From Candidatus Halarchaeoplasma halalkaliphilum (lineage in GTDB: Archaea; Thermoplasmatota; Thermoplasmata; Halarchaeoplasmatales; Halarchaeoplasmataceae), in the NCBI GenBank assembly GCA_007133925.1, contig SLLU01000160.1:1-7593 (forward strand): a stretch of 7,593 bases of DNA, in the 5' to 3' direction. The position numbers were made by a program, and so were the translations under genes. Positions within the stretch are counted from its first letter, which is position 1. Each line of letters begins with the position of its first letter. The notes beneath the pieces are model-generated. The model made no database searches and had not been told where the DNA came from. It saw nothing but the letters and a program-made list of their open reading frames with translations. Shown here piece by piece: positions 1 through 5,774 of the stretch.

Positions 1-244
1 ATGACACAAGGTTCGCCTCATTATCATCTGTAACGGCGAAGAAGTAATCCCCTTCCGTCACATCAAGGGAATTAAGGAGCTCGGGTCGGGCTCCGTTCCC
101 CTTGACCACCTTCACATCAAGAGACCTAGCTCTCCTGCAGGGTCTTTCCTCCTTATCTATTATCACCACATCGTGCCCCTTACGGCGTATGGATTCCGCC
201 AGTTCGTATCCAACTTCTCCAGCACCGATGATGACTACTTTCAT
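1..244 (-). CDS. TrkA-N-type NAD-binding protein, N-terminal part (cut by window edge)
   Basis: Only the first 81 codons are present; the gene runs off the left edge. The protein begins MKVVIIGAGEVGYELAES, a classic Rossmann fold: beta strand 1, the glycine loop GAGEVG at residues 7-12, then a helix and strand 2 ending in Asp30 (VVIIDKEE), which normally binds the adenosine ribose of NAD. The later GNGARPELL (49-57) and the run GDYFFAVTDDNEANL match the second half of TrkA-N (RCK) domains. In that family the domain senses NAD(H) or ATP and regulates K+ transporters or channels at the inner face of the membrane; the partner domain lies outside the window, so a fused channel or a TrkA-C domain cannot be seen. 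An in-frame GTG at 253 would add three residues; ATG 244 is preferred because it opens directly onto the first strand. A stop codon lies just upstream of the GTG. It follows the barrel gene by about 37 bases on the same strand. Confidence 0.85.
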   Translation of the reverse strand, partial: MKVVIIGAGEVGYELAESIRRKGHDVVIIDKEERPCRRARSLDVKVVKGNGARPELLNSLDVTEGDYFFAVTDDNEANLVS

Positions 245-274
245 GTACTTCACTCGTTAATATTGCCCATACAG

Positions 275-279
275 AAAAA
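275..279 (-). terminator. Possible T-run terminator after the barrel gene
   Basis: On the minus strand a run of five T follows three bases after the TAG of the Cdc48-N-like gene. Archaeal RNA polymerase can terminate at short T-runs without a hairpin, so this may end or attenuate that transcript before the TrkA-N gene. The run is short and the call is weak. Confidence 0.2.
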
Positions 280-281
280 CA

Positions 282-578
282 CTATAATAATTTATCCATC
301 AGCCCTCTCTTCAAAAGTCCCTCGTGACCCATCACACGGATCAACGAACCAGGTACAACCGATAATTTCTCCATGTCCCCCTCTCGAAGTTTTATACATC
401 CCTCTTCGACCATTGTATCCGAAAAAAGGTTCACCAGTATATCCCGTTTATCCGAACGTATGACTGCCAGTTCTCCGTCTCTTATCCCCAAGGCGGACAT
501 GGATTTGGTATGGACTCGGGCGGATCCACCTATCTTGACCATACTGGGCTGTACCTTCAGTTCCACGGCATTCGACAT
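282..578 (-). CDS. Stand-alone Cdc48/VAT N-domain-like double-psi beta-barrel protein
   Basis: This 98-residue protein has no signal peptide or membrane segment. Its layout resembles the first subdomain of the Cdc48/VAT N region: a first strand (VELKVQPS, 5-12), then ARVHTKSMSALGIRDGELAVI (20-40) with the typical 'x-LGI-x-DG-E/D-x-V' turn, a middle stretch with strands at 47-52 and 62-64, and a second pseudo-repeat ending VVPGSLIRVMG (74-84), equivalent to 'GD-x-V-x-V'. In Cdc48 this barrel binds substrates and ubiquitin-linked adaptors. Here no AAA+ ATPase module is attached, so it may be an adaptor or a free substrate-binding unit. The same fold occurs in AbrB-related and molybdopterin-dinucleotide-binding families, so the Cdc48 assignment is tentative. 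ATG 578 is chosen because a TATA-like box lies about 25-32 bases upstream, which suggests a leaderless mRNA. The gene lies 56 bases downstream of the E2-like gene on the same strand, which hints at joint function; it also appears to have its own promoter. Confidence 0.75.
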   Translation of the reverse strand: MSNAVELKVQPSMVKIGGSARVHTKSMSALGIRDGELAVIRSDKRDILVNLFSDTMVEEGCIKLREGDMEKLSVVPGSLIRVMGHEGLLKRGLMDKLL

Positions 579-602
579 TATGTAAGGATTGGAACAAGGG
601 TA

Positions 603-616
603 TTATGAAATTTTCC
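603..616 (-). promoter_or_regulatory. TATA/BRE-like promoter of the barrel gene
   Basis: Read on the minus strand this is GGAAAATTTCATAA, a purine-rich BRE-like element followed by an A/T box. The box centre lies about 28 bases upstream of the ATG at 578, which is the spacing expected if transcription starts at or near the start codon (leaderless). It falls in the gap between the E2-like and barrel genes, so the barrel gene may be expressed independently of its upstream neighbour. Confidence 0.45.
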
Positions 617-634
617 TTCCAATTCCGAAAACAG

Positions 635-1258
635 TCACTTGTCATCCCTTTTCGCAGAACTCAACATCTCCACCAGATGTTCCATAAGGCCGGGGAGGGT
701 GTTGGAAAAGACCCAGTCAGACAGGTATCTACAGGAGACGTCACCCCCTTTATCCGGAGGCGTAATATCTGGATGGCATATGCCACTCTTCCACTGTATC
801 CTCGGGGGAGAGTACGGATAAGAACGGGGGATGGTAAGTGATAGAGAATGGTTAAAGGAAGTGGCTAAAACATCACCTATGAGTACGGGGCCGGGAACGT
901 CCCTCAGTTCCAGATTCATGCGGAAGGCATTATCTGAAGTATCTGTGGAGACTTTGAACCCCCTCTTCCTCAAACTTTCCACTTCGTTGTGCACCCTTTT
1001 TTTCCAAAGCTCCTCGGGCAGGGTTCTTAGTGTGTCTTTTGCCTTCAGTGTGATCTCGTCCTCGCCGTCCATGGTGATGGTGGACCATTCAAGATGTGTG
1101 GATAACTCCTTGTCGTCCAATTCAAGTACGTGTGGACCCTGGAGACCCCAGTAGGCCATCACATCTCCCAGGGTCCTGGACACCCTATCGGATGGCGCGA
1201 CCGAGACCCTTACCCTATCTCCGGTTTCCTCTCTCACCACCGATATAACCTTGCTCAT
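635..1258 (-). CDS. Ubiquitin-like domain fused to an E2 (ubiquitin-conjugating enzyme)-like domain
   Basis: The protein has 207 residues from the chosen start. Residues 1-75 read like a ubiquitin beta-grasp: hairpin ISVVREETGDRVRVSV, the 'APSDRVSRTLGDVMAYWGL' turn and helix, then VLELDDKELS and EWSTITMDGEDEITL, parallel to ubiquitin's 'L-x-F-x-GK-x-L' and 'T-L-x-x-Y-x-I-x-x-x-x-T-L'. Residues 80-205 match the E2 fold: helix 1 (PEELWKKRVHNEVESLRKR), strands, LTIPRSYPYSPPRIQW with YPYSPP at 147-152 (E2 'YP-x-x-PP'), HPD at 162-164 (E2 'HPN'), Cys176 in the catalytic-cysteine region, Trp182 and a C-terminal helix. His162 to Cys176 is 14 residues, against about 10 in canonical E2s, so the loop is longer; the HPN Asn is Asp. 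Cys161 is a second candidate. E2s carry a modifier as a thioester and pass it to substrates; this one could also be an inactive UEV/RWD relative. The start at 1258 is preferred over 1300 because a TATA-like box lies about 30 bases upstream and the first strand begins there. The gene is divergent from the RING-like giant gene and precedes the barrel gene. Confidence 0.8.
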   Translation of the reverse strand: MSKVISVVREETGDRVRVSVAPSDRVSRTLGDVMAYWGLQGPHVLELDDKELSTHLEWSTITMDGEDEITLKAKDTLRTLPEELWKKRVHNEVESLRKRGFKVSTDTSDNAFRMNLELRDVPGPVLIGDVLATSFNHSLSLTIPRSYPYSPPRIQWKSGICHPDITPPDKGGDVSCRYLSDWVFSNTLPGLMEHLVEMLSSAKRDDK

Positions 1259-1282
1259 ATTTTGAAGGTAATGGTTCGGGCA

Positions 1283-1292
1283 CTTAAAAATA
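1283..1292 (-). promoter_or_regulatory. TATA-like promoter of the ubiquitin-like/E2-like gene
   Basis: On the minus strand the box reads TATTTTTAAG, preceded by an A-rich BRE-like GGCAAA. Its centre is about 30 bases upstream of ATG 1258, so the transcript would start within a few bases of that codon. This placement is the main reason for rejecting the upstream ATG at 1300, which would lie before the promoter. Confidence 0.5.
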
Positions 1293-1319
1293 TTTGCCAA
1301 TGGAACAAAACCCGCAAAC

Positions 1320-1326
1320 TATAAAT
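1320..1326 (+). promoter_or_regulatory. TATA-like promoter for the giant RING-like protein / queH operon
   Basis: TATAAAT is preceded by CCGCAAAC, resembling a BRE. It is the clearest archaeal TATA box in the window. The expected transcription start, about 23-26 bases downstream of the box centre, falls near 1346-1350, roughly 70 bases upstream of the giant gene's ATG. That leaves a leader that includes a possible tiny reading frame. It is back to back with the minus-strand E2-like promoter about 30 bases away, so one regulator could control both directions. Confidence 0.55.
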
Positions 1327-1345
1327 CTTTTATTCAGTATGTATC

Positions 1346-1384
1346 ATGGCCGAGTCGAAGGTTTTATTTGGGTTGAATAGATAG
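1346..1384 (+). CDS. Possible 12-codon leader peptide upstream of the giant gene
   Basis: ATG 1346 opens a short frame, MAESKVLFGLNR, ending in TAG at 1382-1384. The ATG lies about where a leaderless transcript from the TATAAAT box at 1320-1326 would begin, so ribosomes could start on it directly. It ends 34 bases before the giant gene's ATG. No homologue is known to me. A frame this short arises easily by chance, and it could equally be plain 5' leader. Confidence 0.2.
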   Translation: MAESKVLFGLNR

Positions 1385-1390
1385 CCTTCG
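1356..1390 (+). repeat. Small inverted repeat in the giant gene's leader
   Basis: CGAAGG at 1356-1361 is the reverse complement of CCTTCG at 1385-1390, separated by 23 bases that contain the stop of the tiny leader frame. The six-base stem could fold in the 5' leader or serve as a regulator half-site pair. The stem is short and the loop long, so it may be coincidental. Confidence 0.25.
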
Positions 1391-1418
1391 TCGTTCCAAG
1401 AGACCATCGGTTCCGGAG

Positions 1419-4400
1419 ATGTGGAAATTGTCAGGCAAATACCTCAAGGCAAGGCAGCTCGCCAAGGAGATGGAAAAGATAGCCAAGCAAACGGCTGAAG
1501 AAAAGAAATATGCAATGGACATTCTGGAAAAATCCGACGAGCTGATAGAAAAGGTAAGGGAGTTGGGAGGTGAGGTTGACGAGGCGGAGGAACTCATCGC
1601 ACAGGGCAAAAAGCTGCTCAAGGAAAATGACCTTGAGGGTTCAAAAGAGAGCATGGAGATGGGTATGGGAATCCTCACGGAGTTCGTGGGTGTCAAGATC
1701 GACGAACTGATGGGGTCCGTGGAAGGTATGCACGGGTTGATAGTGGAGGAGGACCGGTATGCCGAATCCCTTGGGAAACTGGAACGAGTTCGAGAATTGA
1801 TTTCCGAGAACGAGTTGGTGGACGCATTGGAGGTGGCGACCGAAGCCCTGAACATGGCAAAACTGGAGGTACAGGAAAAGCTCACCGACGAATTCGCCAC
1901 CATCGAGTCCATGGAGATATCACTGGAGGGAAAAGAGGAGGATGTGAAGAAGATAGATGAGATGGTTCAAGAAGCAAGGGAAGCCATGGACCAGGACGAC
2001 TACGACACCGCAGCATCCTTGGTCGACAAATGCAAGGATATCCTCCATAAGGACCTCAGGGAGCATGTTGAGAAGGAGATAGAACGGGTAAAAAAGCAGG
2101 AGGAACTGGTGAGGGAGAGCGGGGTGAGTACGGTCAACATAGAGGAGTACGTGAGTAAGGCGACCACTCGTATGGAAGAGGGACATTTCGACAGTTCTCT
2201 GCAGTTCGTGAAGGAAGCCAAAGGTGAACTCAACGGTGCCATGGAACAGATAGTAGAGAAAAAGGAGGGGGAGCTGGAAGATAACATAAAGGAGGCCCTG
2301 GCCATTGAATGCGATGTACGGGAGATCAATGAAAAGAGGGATGATGTCGCTTCCCATAAAAGAAAGGGTAATTTCAGCGAGGCATACAGCAGGATAGAGG
2401 ACCTATTGGTGAAGATAGAGGAATTGAAATTCCAAAAGGTGTTAAGAACCATCGCAGAATCAAGGGATTATTTCATCAAGGGTAAGGAGATAGGCATAGA
2501 CATATCCGAACCCATGGGTATGTTGAACAAGGCTCGGGATTCCCTCAAAGACGGGGACCACAAGGGTGCTCTGGAATGGGCTCAGGACGGCAGAAAAAGG
2601 GTGAGAGAACTCGTGGAGGAACACGAGGGTCTGGAGATACGCATAGCGGAAGCCGTTAAGACTGTGGACGATCTAAAAAATATCAACATGGAACTGCCGG
2701 AAGCACAGGGGTTGATATCCGGTGCCAGGGAGGCCTTGGCCCAAAAGGATTACGAACTCACCCAGGACAAATTGGAGGAATTCCTCAGATACGTGGACAA
2801 GACCGCTTATCCTGAAGTGATGGATATCATCGAGAAGCTTGAGATACACGTAATGACCGCCGAGGAGATGGGGTTGGACGTCCCCGATTACATAGAGCAA
2901 ACTGAAGTTGCCATAGCAAACACCAAATCCGGAGAGTATGCAAAGGCGGGAAGGATCGCCATGGACACCCTTCAGGGGCTGGAATCAGTCATAACCGACG
3001 ACCTGAACAAACGCCTGGAAAATTTGAGTGGTATAGTGATCAAGGCCCAGGCGGAGATAACTGGTGATGAACACAAGGGTGAGATGGACCAGATAAAAAA
3101 ACTGGTGGTACAGGTAAAAAAAGCCTTCAAACGAAGTGATTACAGGGAGGCCCATGAGGCACTTCAAAGGGTATCCGAGGAGATTCGAAAATGGAGGGTC
3201 GGCGAGGCCGAAGAGAAGTTCAGCGAACTTAAGGAACTGGTGGGGCTGATCAAGAGCCTAGACCTAGGTGACACGGAATCGTACGAAAAGATCATACCGG
3301 AAGTGGAAAAGGCTTTCAATGATGACGATTTTGCCAAAGTGGTGAGCCTGTCCGAGGAGACATTACAGAAACTCTCTGAAGAGCTCAAGAAGGTATCCGA
3401 TGAGATTTTTACCAGGGCAAAAACGGAAGCGGTCAACGCTAAAAAAGCTGGTGTGGATATAGAAGAGTTCAGGCGAAGGCTCATAGAATGCAAGAAGTAC
3501 ATCCAGAATGAAGATTATGCAGGTGCCATAAAGCTTTCACTTAAGATAGAAGAGGACGCCAAGAGGATAACAGAGAAGAGAAAGTCAAGTTATGAGCTCA
3601 TATCCAACCTCTCTTCGGACCTGATCAAGTTGAAAAACGAGGGTGAAGTGACGGATATCACCCCGGTCAAGGAATTGCTGTTGAAGGCCAAGAACAGTTT
3701 TCAGGACAAGGATTACACCCAGGCCGAGAGCCTGGCCATCCAGGCCCGGGACAAGATACACGAACTGGAAGCCAGATCCCGATTCGAAGAGGATCTCAGA
3801 GGGCTCCGGGAGGACATAGAATTCGCAACATCCCAGGGTGTTGAAACAGAGGATATCCAGTCATCCATGGATGATATAACCCACATGATCAAGGAGGGTG
3901 AGATAGACCGGGGACTCGAAAAGGTAAAGGAGGTCAGACTGGAGGTGGAAGACCGGATGCGAACTCACATTGAACCCAAGATACAGCAGACCAGGGACAG
4001 CTTAAAATCTGCAATGGAGATAGGAGTTGACATATCTCATCCCGAAGAGGTGCTGGAAAGGGCCGAGTCCGCGTTGGAGACAGGAAAATTCCGCAAAGCC
4101 TTCGATTATCTGGAAAAGTGCCAGGAAGATATAGATGCGGTAAAGAACTTGAGTAAGAAAGCCGCAACGGGTCTGAAAGATCTCAAAGGAAGGATCGCCG
4201 AGGCTCAGGATCTGCATGCGGACGTGAGCGAGGCTCAGTATTACCTCAAGGAAACGGTTAAAGCTCTCAAGGATAACAATTACGAGGAGGCTATCGAATT
4301 CTCGAAAAAGGGAGAGGAGAGCGTTGAGGAGTCCGAGATGAAGAGGGTTTACAGCATATTGAAGGTGTTCAACAAAAAGATCGCAGATGTGAGGAAGGGT

Positions 4401-5774
4401 GGTGTGAACACTGCCTTCGCTGAAAACCTGCTAAAAAGAGCCGAAAAGGCCATGGATGCAGGCAAGTACAACGAAGCCATAAACCTGGCCATGCAGAGTG
4501 AGGGTGAGGTAGAAAGGATAGAGCTACAGAAGGAGATCGCCATAAGGAGCATATCCACTGCGAACAAGAAACTGGTGGAGGCCAAGGAGGAGGGGATCAG
4601 GGTTGGTAACGCTGAAAAGATACTTGAACAGGCTACCCAGGCTTACCGGGGTGGTTTCTACGTAAAAGCCTTCGACAAGGCGGTGAAAACAGGCGATGAG
4701 ATCAAGGAACTCAGCAAATTATACCGGGATGCTTTAAGAAAGATGGAATCGCTAAAGGAATCCGTGGATGTTTTCAAGGGGTTGAACATAGGTGAAGAGG
4801 ATATGGAGGCCCTGGTGGAAGACATAGACCAAAGCATGCAGAGGGGAAAGTATGCCAAGGCAATGAAGATGATCTCCGATGCCGAGAAAACAATGATATC
4901 CCTTGGAGACAAACTCCCACCCGTCATCGATTCCATAGAGAAAACGGTCAAATCCTTCGAGGACGAAGGTAAGGATGTGGGGGATTCCAGGGAACTCATA
5001 GAAAAGGCCCGAAATGCATTGAGCATAAAGAATGTGAGGGAAGCATGCAAGTTTGCCAAAGAAGCTAAGGCGGAGTACGGGGGAGATGTTATGGAGGAAT
5101 TCGAGGGATATCTGGAGGAGGCCAAGAACCTTACTGAAATGGCCAAAAAGTTCGGCGCGAAAACCGAGGATTCTATGGCATTGATCAAGGATGCCGAGAA
5201 ACTTAGGGGCGAGGATATGTCCATGGCTCGGGACAGAGCCCGTGAGGCCCTGGAACGCATAGAAACCATACTGGAACCCTACAGCCCCAAGGTGCGTGTA
5301 CGGGTGGATGGTAAGGCGGAACGGGGTATGTGGAACATATTGGAGGGACATCTGGAGAACTGTGGCCAGGGTGTTGCGAAAAATCCTGAGTTGATTTTCA
5401 ATGGCGGGGAGATGAAAAGAGTGGATCTTCCTGCCATGCTGAAGGCCGGGGAGAAGATCGATCTGAAGTTGGAGATCATGCCCCAAGGTGAATACTCTGC
5501 AGTCAAAGCAAGGGTCACCAGGATATTCGATCAAAAAGAGATCTCCCACGAGTGCGACGTGGAAGTAGTGGACAAAAAATTCAAAATCATCGAGGCCGCC
5601 GGTGATGAAAAATGCAGCGTGTGTGACAGGGAATTCAGAAAGGGGACTGAGGTGGTTAAATGCTCCTGCGGAGATACAATGCACAAGGAGTGCGGAGGAG
5701 TAAAGTGCCCCAACTGCGGCACGGGATTGGTATCAAACAAACAAACCACTAAAAGGGTTGAGTTGAAGATATGA
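1419..5774 (+). CDS. Giant helical-repeat protein with C-terminal beta-sandwich and RING/PHD-like zinc finger
   Basis: This 1451-residue protein has no signal peptide, transmembrane segment or Walker motif, so it is probably cytoplasmic and not an SMC-type ATPase. Residues from about 45 to 1285 form some twenty highly charged helical repeats, each marked by a short 'L-x-x-x-D/G-Y/F-x-x-A-x-x-x-x-x-x-A' signature such as LAQKDYELTQ, TKSGEYAKAG and MDAGKYNEAI, spaced 62-68 residues. The modules look like helical hairpins or short coiled coils. Residues about 1288-1393 resemble a CARDB/NEW3-type beta-sandwich (ENCGQGVAKNPELIF, then LPAMLKAGEKIDLKLEIMPQG). Residues 1399-1433 hold eight ordered ligands: C1399, C1402, C1415, C1417, H1422, C1425, C1430, C1433. 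The spacing C-x2-C-x12-C-x-C-x4-H-x2-C-x4-C-x2-C is RING/PHD-like. RING fingers commonly act as E3s that recruit E2s, and a divergent neighbour is an E2-like gene, so an E3-scaffold role is inferred. An upstream in-frame stop at 1374 with no start codon before 1419 fixes the start; GGAG directly abuts the ATG, unusually close for a ribosome site. Its stop overlaps queH. Confidence 0.85.
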   Translation: MWKLSGKYLKARQLAKEMEKIAKQTAEEKKYAMDILEKSDELIEKVRELGGEVDEAEELIAQGKKLLKENDLEGSKESMEMGMGILTEFVGVKIDELMGSVEGMHGLIVEEDRYAESLGKLERVRELISENELVDALEVATEALNMAKLEVQEKLTDEFATIESMEISLEGKEEDVKKIDEMVQEAREAMDQDDYDTAASLVDKCKDILHKDLREHVEKEIERVKKQEELVRESGVSTVNIEEYVSKATTRMEEGHFDSSLQFVKEAKGELNGAMEQIVEKKEGELEDNIKEALAIECDVREINEKRDDVASHKRKGNFSEAYSRIEDLLVKIEELKFQKVLRTIAESRDYFIKGKEIGIDISEPMGMLNKARDSLKDGDHKGALEWAQDGRKRVRELVEEHEGLEIRIAEAVKTVDDLKNINMELPEAQGLISGAREALAQKDYELTQDKLEEFLRYVDKTAYPEVMDIIEKLEIHVMTAEEMGLDVPDYIEQTEVAIANTKSGEYAKAGRIAMDTLQGLESVITDDLNKRLENLSGIVIKAQAEITGDEHKGEMDQIKKLVVQVKKAFKRSDYREAHEALQRVSEEIRKWRVGEAEEKFSELKELVGLIKSLDLGDTESYEKIIPEVEKAFNDDDFAKVVSLSEETLQKLSEELKKVSDEIFTRAKTEAVNAKKAGVDIEEFRRRLIECKKYIQNEDYAGAIKLSLKIEEDAKRITEKRKSSYELISNLSSDLIKLKNEGEVTDITPVKELLLKAKNSFQDKDYTQAESLAIQARDKIHELEARSRFEEDLRGLREDIEFATSQGVETEDIQSSMDDITHMIKEGEIDRGLEKVKEVRLEVEDRMRTHIEPKIQQTRDSLKSAMEIGVDISHPEEVLERAESALETGKFRKAFDYLEKCQEDIDAVKNLSKKAATGLKDLKGRIAEAQDLHADVSEAQYYLKETVKALKDNNYEEAIEFSKKGEESVEESEMKRVYSILKVFNKKIADVRKGGVNTAFAENLLKRAEKAMDAGKYNEAINLAMQSEGEVERIELQKEIAIRSISTANKKLVEAKEEGIRVGNAEKILEQATQAYRGGFYVKAFDKAVKTGDEIKELSKLYRDALRKMESLKESVDVFKGLNIGEEDMEALVEDIDQSMQRGKYAKAMKMISDAEKTMISLGDKLPPVIDSIEKTVKSFEDEGKDVGDSRELIEKARNALSIKNVREACKFAKEAKAEYGGDVMEEFEGYLEEAKNLTEMAKKFGAKTEDSMALIKDAEKLRGEDMSMARDRAREALERIETILEPYSPKVRVRVDGKAERGMWNILEGHLENCGQGVAKNPELIFNGGEMKRVDLPAMLKAGEKIDLKLEIMPQGEYSAVKARVTRIFDQKEISHECDVEVVDKKFKIIEAAGDEKCSVCDREFRKGTEVVKCSCGDTMHKECGGVKCPNCGTGLVSNKQTTKRVELKI
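1590..5270 (+). repeat. About twenty divergent ~63-residue repeats encoded within the giant gene
   Basis: The signature recurs through the protein with steps of roughly 182-205 bases. Examples begin near 2731, 2920, 3127, 3316, 3500, 3699, 3888, 4074, 4266, 4453, 4643, 4837, 5019 and 5203; earlier copies are LKENDLEGS, ISENELVDA, MDQDDYDTA, MEEGHFDSS and LKDGDHKGA. Many copies are preceded by a 'G-x-D/E-V/I-x-x-x-E-x-x-L' linker (for example GIDISEPMGML and GVDISHPEEVL). Similarity is at the protein level only; the DNA has diverged, so the expansion is old and under selection on structure. Confidence 0.8.

Noticed and set aside
173..463. Plus-strand open frames over the barrel and E2-like genes (for example 173-463, 605-841, 831-1154)
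   Set aside because: They lie opposite well-supported minus-strand genes and show no domain-like composition or promoter.
1259..1300. Upstream ATG at 1300 for the ubiquitin-like/E2-like gene (14 extra residues)
   Set aside because: It would overlap the TATA-like box at 1283-1292, and the beta-grasp begins at the ATG at 1258.
1340..1420. A tRNA or small structured RNA in the leader (GGTTCCGGAG looked like a T-arm)
   Set aside because: No acceptor stem, anticodon arm or CCA-adjacent pairing could be assembled around it.
4752..5684. Long open frame on the minus strand inside the giant gene (310 codons), with several shorter ones at 1364-1912, 2000-2452 and 4658-5269
   Set aside because: These mirror the charged, codon-biased repeat gene on the plus strand; their translations are low-complexity (Ser/Leu/Phe-rich) with no recognisable domain.
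1419..5774. SMC, Rad50 or myosin-like ATPase as the identity of the giant protein
   Set aside because: No Walker A or Walker B motif or head domain is present at either end; the repeats have a fixed short period instead of one long coiled coil.
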